Below, piece after piece: positions 42,359 to 50,520 of a stretch of 64,000 nt of DNA. The stretch lies in the NCBI GenBank assembly GCA_902812455.1, contig CADDZH010000008.1, positions 1-64,000 of the forward strand. The letters run 5' to 3'. Source of the DNA: Chloroflexota bacterium. GTDB lineage: Bacteria; Chloroflexota; Ktedonobacteria; Ktedonobacterales; Ktedonobacteraceae. Numbering within the stretch: the stretch's first letter is position 1; every line of letters starts with the position of its first letter. A model generated the notes under the pieces. It made no database searches and was not told where the DNA came from. It saw nothing but the letters and a program-made list of their open reading frames with translations. The position numbers were made by a program, and so were the translations under genes.

Positions 42359-43567
42359 TTAGTAAGGACAAGTGCAGTTATTACATAGGCAGGCGATTCC
42401 AACCTTACATGCGGCACATTGTGCACCAGAGAAAAAGCGAACCATGGTTGGCGCTGTCAGGTCCATCAGTCGTGGAGGTGGTCCGTTTAATCCGCAAGGG
42501 TCACCTGGACAGTTGTATGGACACACCTGATAATATCCGCAGGGGCAATCTGGCCCAGTGCGTTCGCATGGCCCTATGTCCACGACTGTGAGCCAGGTGC
42601 CTGTTCCACCGCCGCAGGGGTAAAAGAGAAAGCCATCACCACATTGCAAAGCACATTGCCCTGTACAGCCATTGTCACAGTTCTCCCGATTGAGGATGTA
42701 GGGCCACGCTCCCTGGCTGTTGTTATTAGTGTTGCATGTGCCACACGCTCCTTGACCGGTTGGACAATTGAAGGTGCTGGTGTTTCCCCTCCATGACATT
42801 ACGCAGTAGCTGTAGTCTGGGGAAACCTGCACACGCGTCACAACCGGGCGCTGGGGTTGCGGCGGTCTGGCCAGGAGCGCTTCGGCGTCCGCCTCGGTCA
42901 TGTACCACACGCTGGTCGCAACGACCGAACTCCCCTCACGAAAGCCAATAATATGCGCCCCGGCGATCGGTTGCGCTGGCCGCCCGATCGCTCGCGCGAT
43001 GCTGTTATACCATTCTGTAGCACTGGTGATGTCAACGCTGATCTCCTGGCTGCCTCTCACACCTGGATGAGAGAAGGCCACGTCCAGGCTCGCCATAGTG
43101 GCCTTGAGAACCTGGGCATCAAAAGAGACGAGATTCACCCAGGCGAGTTCGATCTGGCCAGGGATCACTGTACGTACCAGGAGAACATCGCCAACCTGGG
43201 GCAACCGCGTCCCCATTTGCCCTGCGAGCCAGATACGACTTGTTGGAACAACGGAAACGGTTCGAAGCAGCGGGTTTGCATTGGTACCGGTATTGATTGT
43301 AATACTATTGTTACGTATGCTTTCTACAACTCCTTGAAAAGCATCTACGTTGGCCCATTCTGGCAACGCCGGTGACGAGTCAGAGCCATGACGTGATTCC
43401 GCAAAGACCGGCGTTGCAGAGAGAAGCAAGCTCCCTGCTGCCAAACCCGCACTTCCTCCTACTGCCGCTTGCAAGAACTCCCGCCTGTTCAGCCCGCTTC
43501 GATGAACGAGCGTATCATCCCTACGTTCCTGATACTTTTGCTCTGTTTGAGTATGCCTTCTTTTCAT
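42359..43567 (-). CDS. Tat-exported Cys-rich protein with possible double-psi barrel
   Basis: 402 residues from the ATG at 43567 (GGAG 8 nt upstream). A twin-arginine signal, LNRREFLQAAVGG, with a hydrophobic segment and VFA cleavage-like site directs folded export. Residues about 60-270 are beta-rich with no family known to me. The C-terminal 135 residues hold 21 cysteines, including CNNCTCPY at the extreme end. VVDIGPC...LMDLTAPTMVRF resembles a RlpA/expansin-type double-psi barrel strand pattern, an inference only. The gene lies 26 bp after a MauE/DoxX-like membrane protein gene, a family that supports disulfide formation or redox of exported proteins. Confidence 0.72.
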   Translation of the reverse strand: MKRRHTQTEQKYQERRDDTLVHRSGLNRREFLQAAVGGSAGLAAGSLLLSATPVFAESRHGSDSSPALPEWANVDAFQGVVESIRNNSITINTGTNANPLLRTVSVVPTSRIWLAGQMGTRLPQVGDVLLVRTVIPGQIELAWVNLVSFDAQVLKATMASLDVAFSHPGVRGSQEISVDITSATEWYNSIARAIGRPAQPIAGAHIIGFREGSSVVATSVWYMTEADAEALLARPPQPQRPVVTRVQVSPDYSYCVMSWRGNTSTFNCPTGQGACGTCNTNNNSQGAWPYILNRENCDNGCTGQCALQCGDGFLFYPCGGGTGTWLTVVDIGPCERTGPDCPCGYYQVCPYNCPGDPCGLNGPPPRLMDLTAPTMVRFFSGAQCAACKVGIACLCNNCTCPY

Positions 43568-43593
43568 GTTCATCTCTCCTGTTCTGCTTATCC

Positions 43594-44499
43594 TTATACC
43601 CTGAGCAGTATTTCTCCTGTTGGTTCTCGAAGAAGCGCACCACGAAACCGCAAGCGATTCTCAAAGGGATATGCCATGAAAACAACAGTCGTTGCCGAAC
43701 TATCTGGATTTGCCGGAAATTCGAGGTAATGGTTTCCATCGGTGTGCCAATGAGTAGGCGAGGCTGTTGGCAAAATAGCTGGCGCCAGCACCTTCCATGC
43801 GGAAGTTGCCATGAGTTGTTGGAGGACTGCATCACTGTGGCGAAGTTGCCAGGCGAGCCGCCATGTTCTCAGGCGGTGCAGCAGAGACGATCGTTCCGGC
43901 GATAGTGCGGCTAATAGGCTGGCGAAACCCACTACTAAACCGGCTGGGACTAGTTTGTCCACGATCGTCTCGTTGCGCACTAGCTTCTGGTTAGACGAAA
44001 GGATGCCGATAAGCCCCAGAACAGATAGGGCGCTGAGAGCGATTGCTCTCGGAATGCTAGCTCTCACCGGCGTGGTTGAAAACGCTCCAAAACAACCGCA
44101 GGAACGTTGTGGTGCTTGCTGTGCGCTAACAACAGTATATCCTAGACTTGCCGCGGCTACGATCGGTGCGATGATATGGGCTTGCCGCCTTCCGATAATG
44201 CTGCCTGCACCAGTTAATATCTCCAGTACTCCTACACCTGCCCAAATGCTCGGAAGAAGGGCCTTGAACTGATCGGGCAGCAGCACTGCAAGAGCCGTGT
44301 CAGATACGCTTGACCGGCCCTTCTGTGTCAGCTTTGTTAGCCCGCCTACGACAAAAGCTCCTCCTACTACCCTCGCGGCGGAGGATGGCATGCCTCGCCA
44401 CATCGTACAAAGAGTCCTTTCCATCCACCTGGTGAAGCTATGATCTCTGGCAATAGCCCAGCCTGAAGAGGAAATAGAATCTCTGATGTTTGCCAGCAT
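43594..44499 (-). CDS. MauE/DoxX-like redox membrane protein with C-terminal extension
   Basis: 301 residues. The N-terminal half has four membrane segments with the pattern of MauE/DoxX proteins: AARVVGGAFVVGGLTKL, then LPSIWAGVGVLEILTGAGSII, then APIVAAASLGYTVV, and a conserved CGCFG (about 132-136). MauE supports maturation of methylamine dehydrogenase light chain disulfides. The C-terminal 120 residues are soluble and unassigned. It lies directly before the Tat-exported Cys-rich gene, so it may help that protein form its disulfides. GAGAGG precedes the ATG. Confidence 0.75.
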   Translation of the reverse strand: MLANIRDSISSSGWAIARDHSFTRWMERTLCTMWRGMPSSAARVVGGAFVVGGLTKLTQKGRSSVSDTALAVLLPDQFKALLPSIWAGVGVLEILTGAGSIIGRRQAHIIAPIVAAASLGYTVVSAQQAPQRSCGCFGAFSTTPVRASIPRAIALSALSVLGLIGILSSNQKLVRNETIVDKLVPAGLVVGFASLLAALSPERSSLLHRLRTWRLAWQLRHSDAVLQQLMATSAWKVLAPAILPTASPTHWHTDGNHYLEFPANPDSSATTVVFMAYPFENRLRFRGALLREPTGEILLRV

Positions 44500-44585
44500 T
44501 ACTGCCTCTCTTTCCTCAAAAATCTCGTAGCAGTCAACTCACTCCCTTTTCGGATCGGGAAAAGCGCGCTATTCGACGTGACACT

Positions 44586-45300
44586 GCAATGATAGCTGAG
44601 AAGGTGGCAAAAAAGAGGAAGGGAAAAGCCCATCTTTTTGGCGGACTTTTCCCTCCATAAATGGTGGCGTTTTAGGGAAAGCTACTGGAGAGCTTTTCCC
44701 CTGCGGTGAAAGCAGAATCAGCTAAAGCCTGTTAGACTAACGATCTTTAGAAGCATCGAGCAGGACATAGCCATAGTTGACGACTCGACGGACACTGAGA
44801 CCATGCGGGCGCAACTTGTTGCGAATGTGGTCGAAATGCTTGTCGAGATTCTCGCGCATAGCTTCATCCAACTCTGAGGAAAAAGCTGCTCGTACAAGAA
44901 CTTCATCTGCTACCGGAACTGAGCCGCTCTTCAGCAGCGGCTGGAGTAATCGGTATTGAGTTGGGGAAAACCTGATGATCCTCTGATGATCGATGACGAC
45001 CACTCTATTCTCATCATCGCGCTGGATATGATGAGGCCCAATGGGGGGACAGGTCACAAGCGTAGGCTTCATAAGGCGCCCTTTCGTTCTGCGGTGACGG
45101 GGGTATTCCCAAGAGCTGCGGCGCTATCTTCAATGTTTAGCCCTCAAAGAGGCTCCGGGCAATTCCCCTGTGTCGAAGAGATAAAACATGCTTTTACATT
45201 AAAAATACTTCTTTACCTGTAAAAAGTTACTGTGCCTCTAACCTATCCCATAATACTATAAAGTGGGAAGAATAAAAGGGGAAAACAGGGAAAGTTTTTG
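44586..45300. repeat. 0.7-kb direct repeat, copy 1 (carries winged-helix gene)
   Basis: From GCAATGATAGCTGAG to ACAGGGAAAG this block is nearly the same as 48870-49588. It contains the winged-helix gene, a left flank with mirrored GGGAAAAG/CTTTTCCC arms (44620-44654 and 44674-44701), and a right flank with GGGGAAAA-type motifs (45264-45293). Orientation is the same in both copies. Confidence 0.85.
44737..45072 (-). CDS. Stand-alone OmpR/PhoB-type winged-helix protein (repeat copy 1)
   Basis: 111 residues with only the C-terminal DNA-binding domain of OmpR-type regulators: IIRFSPTQYRLLQPLLKSGSVPVADEVLVRAAFSSELDE, then MRENLDKHFDHIRNKLRPHGLSVRRVVNYGYVLL, where HIRNKL is the recognition helix and NYGYVLL the wing. 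There is no receiver domain. AAAGGG precedes the ATG. A near-identical copy (49005-49355) occurs in the second repeat. Downstream on the same strand lie the MauE-like and Cys-rich exported genes, a likely target. Confidence 0.85.
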   Translation of the reverse strand: MKPTLVTCPPIGPHHIQRDDENRVVVIDHQRIIRFSPTQYRLLQPLLKSGSVPVADEVLVRAAFSSELDEAMRENLDKHFDHIRNKLRPHGLSVRRVVNYGYVLLDASKDR

Positions 45301-45305
45301 TTCGT

Positions 45306-45410
45306 GCGGAAGCAGCAGCCAGGGAGGCGGAGGCTAGACAGGCGCGGGTGCTTGCCGAGAAGCTGCGTTCGTTGGGGATAGACCCTGACCAGGTATGGTG
45401 TAGTATTTAG
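45306..45410 (+). pseudogene. C-terminal remnant of a Uma2-family (DUF820) gene
   Basis: The frame encodes EAEARQARVLAEKLRSLGID then PDQVWCSI and a TAG stop. The Glu/Ala/Arg repeat with LAxKLRxLGIDPDQ is the standard C-terminal tail of Uma2-like putative restriction nucleases. Only this tail is present, abutting the end of the direct repeat, so the rest was lost when the repeat inserted or recombined. Confidence 0.6.
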
Positions 45411-45532
45411 AGCTTGTTCGGAGACCTGGCCTCCTCAAGGGAGGCCACTACATCCTGCGCCCCTGAACGAGGTGAAATGTAGTGACTCCTCTTGTAGGAG
45501 TCAGGCTGTGATCCGGTTTTCGGATAAGCTCT
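45409..45532. repeat. 124-bp MITE-like element built from two family C hairpins
   Basis: The ends AGAGCTTGTTCGGA (45409-45422) and AGAGCTTATCCGAA (reverse of 45519-45532) match at 11 of 14 positions. Inside are two inverted copies of the family C hairpin, at 45425-45452 (minus orientation) and 45477-45504 (plus). This explains where the single hairpin copies elsewhere could come from. Confidence 0.6.
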
Positions 45533-45552
45533 TATTGGACAGAGAAGGAAGG

Positions 45553-46989
45553 CTATGACACTTTGATCTTCCACAGAACGCTACCGGTGCTTGCTTGAAA
45601 AGCATACAACAAACCATCACGAGACATGACGAAGACTTTGCCCTGCCCAACGGTGAGCTCCGGCGTCACATTCTCCCCCAACTGGTAGTGCCAGATGAGA
45701 TGCCCATTGCTCGCACGAAAGGCATACACATAGCCATAACTGGCTTCGCTATTAACCGCCGGGGAGTAAGACAGGATGGCAATATACACTATCCCACCTG
45801 CTACAACAGGAGCTGTGACAGATGTAGCCTGCTCGCCCGTTTTATACTTCCAGAGCGTGCTGCCATCACTGCCACGTTTGGCATACAGATAGCCATCATC
45901 CGTGATCACATAGACCATGCCACCAACTGCCGTTAATGGGCCGAGACGACCGCTCATCCTTTGCTGCCAGAGGACTTTGCCATTGCTCGAGCGTAAGGCG
46001 GTGAGAAAGGTATCAGAAGCAGCATAGAGCACGTCATTCTCCATACTGAGCCCCACATATGTTGTGCCTACCCGCTGGCGCCAGAGCAGAGCGCCATTGG
46101 CGGTGTTAAGCGCTTCCACATAGGCATGGCTGGGATTTGAAGCGCCAATATAGGCTATCTTGTTTACCACAATGGGAAGAGTCGGTTGATCTCCATTACC
46201 TGTACTATATTGCCAGAGCAGTTTTCCATCGCTGGCCCGCAGGGCATCAAGGGTTGTATCGTTCGGAAGAACGTAGACAACTCCATCAACAACGGTTGGT
46301 GGAAGAAGCGTCCTATTGCCTACCGAAGCATGCCAGAGCACAGCTCCATCCGAGAGGCGAAGCGCATACACAGCGCTCTGTGTACCGGTATAGATAACGC
46401 CATTGGCGATAGCAGGCGTGCCTACGAAGGTTGGAACTACCCCTGAGTAATTCTTGATAAGGGCGCCCGTATCGCTACGAAAGGCGTGCAATGTTCCATT
46501 ACTCACATAAAGTGTCGATTGAGAGAGCACCGGCAAAGGCGCAATCTCAATAGCAGCATTTACAGTCACTCCACTTCTGTTCTGAGTATGAAGGAAAAAG
46601 ATGCCACCTAACAATCCGAGGATGAGCACAGCAGCAAGCAGAGCAAGCCACACGCGGCGTTTAACTGAGAATGAGGGCATTAAGGGGCGAGAAGAGCGTC
46701 GACTTCTGGCTTCGTTGTCAGGAGTAGATACAACCGCCTTGCCAACTAGATTATGGGTATCGAGAATAGATACGAGCCTGGGCGGTATTTCTGACGGCGG
46801 ATCACTGGCAGGTAATTCACGAACAAGCGATCCAAGCATCTGATATTGAGTATATACAGTTGCGCACGCGGAACATTGGCGCAGGTGTTGTTGAAGTGCT
46901 ACATAATCGGATTGTGAAAGGTCTTCTGGATGCATTGCAGCCAGCCTCTCGGCCCATTCAGGACAAGGAAAAACGGTTTTCGCGGTCAT
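45553..46989 (-). CDS. Zinc-finger anti-sigma factor with PQQ-like beta-propeller sensor
   Basis: 478 residues. The cytosolic N-terminus carries an anti-sigma zinc-finger motif HxxxCxxC (H35, C39, C42, with C9 and H20 nearby). One membrane helix (about 112-131) leads to an extracellular beta-propeller of PQQ-like repeats, each with patterns such as GTLHAFRSDTGALIK and DGLLYAFQASTGSVLWKI. It would bind and hold the co-encoded sigma factor until the propeller senses an external signal. Its start overlaps the sigma stop (TAATG). Confidence 0.85.
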   Translation of the reverse strand: MTAKTVFPCPEWAERLAAMHPEDLSQSDYVALQQHLRQCSACATVYTQYQMLGSLVRELPASDPPSEIPPRLVSILDTHNLVGKAVVSTPDNEARSRRSSRPLMPSFSVKRRVWLALLAAVLILGLLGGIFFLHTQNRSGVTVNAAIEIAPLPVLSQSTLYVSNGTLHAFRSDTGALIKNYSGVVPTFVGTPAIANGVIYTGTQSAVYALRLSDGAVLWHASVGNRTLLPPTVVDGVVYVLPNDTTLDALRASDGKLLWQYSTGNGDQPTLPIVVNKIAYIGASNPSHAYVEALNTANGALLWRQRVGTTYVGLSMENDVLYAASDTFLTALRSSNGKVLWQQRMSGRLGPLTAVGGMVYVITDDGYLYAKRGSDGSTLWKYKTGEQATSVTAPVVAGGIVYIAILSYSPAVNSEASYGYVYAFRASNGHLIWHYQLGENVTPELTVGQGKVFVMSRDGLLYAFQASTGSVLWKIKVS

Positions 46990-47621
46990 TAGGTATTCTC
47001 CCTTCTCGCATTACCAGCACCTTCATGTATGAGATCGTTATATATGAGGCGCAGTTGTTCACGTCCTCTACTGATATAGGCACTCACACTTTTTTCGCTG
47101 ATATTGAGTAGTTGCGCAATTTCGCGTTGTGAGAACCCCCACAGGTCTTGTAGGAGCAAGCAAGTTCGAGAACGTGGGGACATATGAGCAAGAGCTTTTT
47201 GAACACATTCCATCTCACTTACCTGCTCTTCAAAATTCGCTGTCTCTGGCAGCGCAAAATGAGCAAGTTCTTCCGACTCGTCTTCTGGCAGTGAAGAAAA
47301 CATAAACTTCTTTTCACGCCGTAGATAATCTATAGCCAGGTTTGCAGCAATTCGTTTGAGCCAGGGTTCAAACTGCAGGTCTTTTTTTGTTTGAGGTAAT
47401 TTATTCCAGGCTCGAAGAAACGTTTCTTGAAAAAGATCACTAACAGCATCCCTCTGGCCTATTAAGTGGATCAAACACTGCCATATAGATGTTCTATAGT
47501 GAAGATATAGCAGCTCAAAAGCCACCTGATCTCCCGCCTGAGCACGTTGAATAGCCTCGGCCAGCAATTCTTGACTATCGGAGAATGAGAGAGCATCTGA
47601 ATCGCTCACAGGGTCAGGCAT
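46989..47621 (-). CDS. RNA polymerase sigma factor, ECF subfamily (with propeller anti-sigma)
   Basis: 210 residues. Sigma-2: AFELLYLHYRTSIWQCLIHLIGQRDAVSDLFQETFLRAWNKLP with DLQFEPWLKRIAANLAIDYLRREKK. Sigma-4: MSPRSRTCLLLQDLWGFSQREIAQLLNISEKSVSAYISRGREQLR. A long acidic linker separates the two. It is co-encoded and translationally coupled with the anti-sigma factor. The promoter target is not identified; the secreted G1 peptidase gene directly upstream on the same strand is a candidate for the regulon. Confidence 0.9.
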   Translation of the reverse strand: MPDPVSDSDALSFSDSQELLAEAIQRAQAGDQVAFELLYLHYRTSIWQCLIHLIGQRDAVSDLFQETFLRAWNKLPQTKKDLQFEPWLKRIAANLAIDYLRREKKFMFSSLPEDESEELAHFALPETANFEEQVSEMECVQKALAHMSPRSRTCLLLQDLWGFSQREIAQLLNISEKSVSAYISRGREQLRLIYNDLIHEGAGNARRENT

Positions 47622-47695
47622 CTAACTCATCCCTTCACCACTACGCCTTTTTGTATCTCTATTAAATATAACGAATAAAGGAGAACAAAACCTGT

Positions 47696-47731
47696 AGTGC
47701 CTTTCGGGAAAGAGGTTTTCCGAAAGGCACT
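47696..47731 (-). terminator. 12-bp hairpin between G1 peptidase and sigma genes
   Basis: AGTGCCTTTCGG (47696-47707) pairs perfectly with CCGAAAGGCACT (47720-47731) across a 12-nt loop. It follows the peptidase stop on the minus strand and lacks a strong T-run, so it may be a terminator or a regulatory site for the sigma gene. Confidence 0.45.
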
Positions 47732-47783
47732 GCGGACTCAGCACCTATCTTAGGAAGGAAGAACATACATACTATGGAGTACC

Positions 47784-48825
47784 TCAGCAGGTATCATCAT
47801 TCCCATTTGCTAGCCAATTATCTTGAAAATTATTGCCGCCATTCCCAAGTGAGGAAGGGTTTGTCAAATTCGAATAGGGACTATTCGATTCATACATAGT
47901 TACCTGATAATTCACAAAATCATAAATGGGACCATAACCAGCACCACTAAAGTTTGGTTTGGCATTTGCGTTTGACCACTGTATATATCTGAAATCGGCT
48001 AAGAGATACTGACTAGACCCATTCAAAGAACAACCAGTTCGTTCATCGATCCAATCAGCGCTCTCTAAATCCGGCACAAATTCATTCCCCCAAGAACCGG
48101 CCATATAATCGCCATTACTACTATCTTTCTGATATATTGTAGGATTTGCCGGGAACAGTTACATTGTAATCTACTTCGGCCTGGATATGGTCACCGCACG
48201 ATAAACTTTGAGACTGGATCATCATGTACGTCTGAGGAAATGGCTCGAACCAAAAATGATACCCTGTCGAAGGGTCTTCTGTAGTTCCCCCTTGCCAAAG
48301 ATTATTTCCGTACCATCCACCTAAACCTATCCATGTAACTGCACGACTTTTTGAAGGTGAATGTGAACCATCGTAACAAGGAACATTCCAGTTTCCTTCA
48401 ACCTGCTTAAACCCGTTTCCCGAACCTGAACCGGCAAAATACCCAGACCAATTCACACTATATGTATAACCCGAGCTGTACAAAGGCCTGGATAAAGATT
48501 TTAGATTGAGCGGCTGTGAATAACGATGCGAATTAATAAAACTACAAGATCGATACTTCGCCCCATTGACTAGATTGAGCCAGTCAGAAAGTTCACTTGC
48601 ATTCCCCTGGGGACGACGCGGAAAACCATAGTAACGGATCTCCGCATCTGAAGCAAGTAACGGATTAAAATTAGCTGGAGGACTAGGGCAGTTCACTACA
48701 TTAGCATGGGGAGCAGTAATTGCCGCAGCCGATTCTGCATGTACTATTTGAGGGGAAAACACAAGAATAAAGCTCATCAAGACAATGATGGAGCAAAGCT
48801 GGAACAATTGGAAAGCCTTCTTCAT
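47784..48825 (-). pseudogene. Secreted G1 (eqolisin) peptidase interrupted by a frameshift
   Basis: The first part (48825 to 48121, 234 residues) has a signal peptide (LCSIIVLMSFILVFSPQIVHA) and eqolisin hallmarks: TYSVNWSGYFAGSG, NGFKQVEGNWNVPC, VTWIGLGGWYGNNLWQGGT with the catalytic Gln, and WFEPFP. The protein then stops at 48121. The remaining domain continues in the +1 frame, readable from at least 48126 (DSSNGDYMAGSWGN) to 47784, and carries ESADWIDERTG, the region of the catalytic Glu. In eqolisins that site reads AEW; here it is ADW. A one-base insertion near 48120-48145 explains the break. It is either a decaying gene or a sequencing error; the Asp substitution favours decay. Confidence 0.75.
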
Positions 48826-48869
48826 TTCACTTCAGTCCTTTCATGACTCAAAACCTTTTACTCTTACGA

Positions 48870-49588
48870 GCAATGATAGCTGAGAATGCGGCAAAAAAGA
48901 GGAAGGGAAAAGCCCATCTTTTTGGCGGACTTTTCCCTCCATAAATGGTGGCGTTTTAGGGAAAGCTACTGGAGAGCTTTTCCCCTGCGTGAAAGTGGAA
49001 TCAGCTAAAGCCTGCTCGCCTCCCGATCCCTGGTAACATCGAGCAGGACATAGCCATAGTTGACGACTCGACGGACACTGAGACCATGCGGGCGCAACTT
49101 GTTGCGAATGTGGTCGAAATGCTTGTCGAGATTCTCGCGCATAGCTTCATCCATCTCAGAGGAAAAAGCTGCTCGTACAAGAGCTTCATCTGCTACCGGA
49201 ACTGAGCCGCTCTTCAGCAGCGGCTGGAGTAATCGGTATTGAGTTGGGGAAAACCTGATGATCCTCTGATGATCGATGACGACCACTCTATTCTCATCAT
49301 CGCGCTGGATATGATGAGGTCCAATGGGGGGACAGGTCACAAGTGTGGACTGCATAAGGCGCTCTTTTCGTTCTGCGTTGACGGGGGGGGGTATTCCCAA
49401 GAGCTGCGGCGCGATCTTCAATGTTTAGCCCTCGGAGAGGCTCTGGGCATTACCCCTTTGTCAAAGAAGCAAAGTGTACATGTTACACTAAAAATATCTC
49501 TTCACCTGTAAAAAAATACTATGCCTCTAACCTATCCTATACTACCATAGGTGGGAAAAATAACAGGGGGAAACAGGGAAACTTTTGT
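48870..49588. repeat. 0.7-kb direct repeat, copy 2 (carries winged-helix gene)
   Basis: Same block as 44586-45300, with several mismatches and small indels: the mirrored GGGAAAAG/CTTTTCCC arms (48901-48985), the winged-helix gene and the GGGAAA-rich right flank (49553-49583). The two copies lie 4.3 kb apart in the same orientation and flank the sigma/anti-sigma and G1 peptidase genes. Confidence 0.85.
49005..49355 (-). CDS. Stand-alone OmpR/PhoB-type winged-helix protein (repeat copy 2)
   Basis: 116 residues from the ATG at 49355, paralogous to 44737-45072. Core residues are the same except for a few changes (ELDEAM to EMDEAM, EVLVRA to EALVRA), while the last ten diverge (LLDVTRDREASRL). 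Again only a DNA-binding domain is present. The secreted G1 peptidase gene lies downstream on the same strand after the arms of the repeat, mirroring the layout of copy 1 with the exported Cys-rich protein. Confidence 0.85.
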   Translation of the reverse strand: MQSTLVTCPPIGPHHIQRDDENRVVVIDHQRIIRFSPTQYRLLQPLLKSGSVPVADEALVRAAFSSEMDEAMRENLDKHFDHIRNKLRPHGLSVRRVVNYGYVLLDVTRDREASRL

Positions 49589-49670
49589 TTGTCCAGCAAT
49601 CTTTCTCTTGCTGCCGTTTGGACGACGTATATGTGCTTGCTTCTCGAGTCCCCTTCTCGCTGGTGGAATG
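49356..49670. other. Intergenic region right of direct repeat copy 2
   Basis: A 315-bp gap that is mostly the right flank of the direct repeat (to 49588). The remaining 80 bp hold no gene or repeat that I recognise. Confidence 0.4.
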
Positions 49671-50189
49671 CTACAACACGTTGCCCCCAGGAATCTGAGC
49701 AGGGAGGTTGCGCTGGATGAGCACGAACATGGCCCCTAACACTCCCCCGATGAGGGCCGTGAACCATCCCAGGTAGATCAAGGACCAGAAGGGAACATCA
49801 AGAAGCCCTGCCACAAATAGAACCACGCCCAAAGAGCTTGCGACCTGGTCGGTGTTCGTGAGGGCATAAAACATCGTCACCAGGAACCAGGTCAGCGGAT
49901 GAGCGACAAGACTGCTGAGCGCGCCACAAATTATGCCTCGACGCACTGTGAAAGCATGCGGTTGGCTGATCAAATGCCACCAGAAGGCAGGACCAATGAG
50001 CAGGCTGGCGAGCGCAGCGGCCAGAGGGATTACCAGCGCTGCATGCTTCATCCATCCCCCTTGAGGCCCCAGAAGGCCCAGAAGCTGGAAGACAAGCAGA
50101 GCTGTGCCGAACCCGGCAAGGGCGGCAATACTTCCCACGACAAAGAGCGTATACCAGAGATCGAAGCGCCTGAACAGAGAAGCTCGCAT
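49671..50189 (-). CDS. Hypothetical membrane protein with four to five helices
   Basis: 172 residues from the ATG at 50189 with AAGGAG 6 nt upstream; in-frame ATGs further upstream would lengthen the cytosolic tail and lack this spacing. Hydrophobic segments include WYTLFVVGSIAALAGFGTALLVFQLLGLL, AALVIPLAAALASLLIGPAFWWHLI, GVVLFVAGLLDVPFWSLIYLGWFTALIGGVLGAMFVLI. It ends at the nusA-side repeat region. No family is recognised. Confidence 0.65.
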   Translation of the reverse strand: MRASLFRRFDLWYTLFVVGSIAALAGFGTALLVFQLLGLLGPQGGWMKHAALVIPLAAALASLLIGPAFWWHLISQPHAFTVRRGIICGALSSLVAHPLTWFLVTMFYALTNTDQVASSLGVVLFVAGLLDVPFWSLIYLGWFTALIGGVLGAMFVLIQRNLPAQIPGGNVL

Positions 50190-50450
50190 CGCCTGCTCCT
50201 TGCGCATGCTTTCCTGGAAAGCCACAAGCAGGTAGCCTGCGGTTCACCACCTTTTGCTTTTTCAAAAACATAAAGCTTTCTTCTACAAAAAAATTATACG
50301 TCTGCGCAACAAGCAATTCCCCTATCCTGATGTACAGAAAGCTATCCCACACAAATCAGGGGCGTCCCATCATTGAGGGTAGAGGCTATGCACGCCATCG
50401 CCCTGGCCCCCTACCCCTGCCTTGTGGTGGAATCAACATTCCAGTAGGCA

Positions 50451-50479
50451 TTGCGTACCTACAAAGAACGTGATATAAT
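50451..50479 (+). promoter_or_regulatory. Promoter of the nusA-infB operon
   Basis: TTGCGT (50451-50456) and TATAAT (50474-50479) with a 17-bp spacer; the -10 is perfect. The leader to the nusA ATG is about 140 nt and holds a hairpin. Confidence 0.65.
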
Positions 50480-50520
50480 ACACACAGAACAAAGAAAACT
50501 TTTGATTTCGATTTTGATTG

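Larger units (their letters stand above)
45073..45552. other. Intergenic region with repeat flank, Uma2 remnant and MITE-like element
   Basis: This 480-bp gap holds the promoter side of the direct repeat (to 45300), a 34-codon gene remnant (45306-45410) and a MITE-like element (45409-45532). I see no intact gene. Sequence to 45552 then runs into the anti-sigma gene end. Confidence 0.5.
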
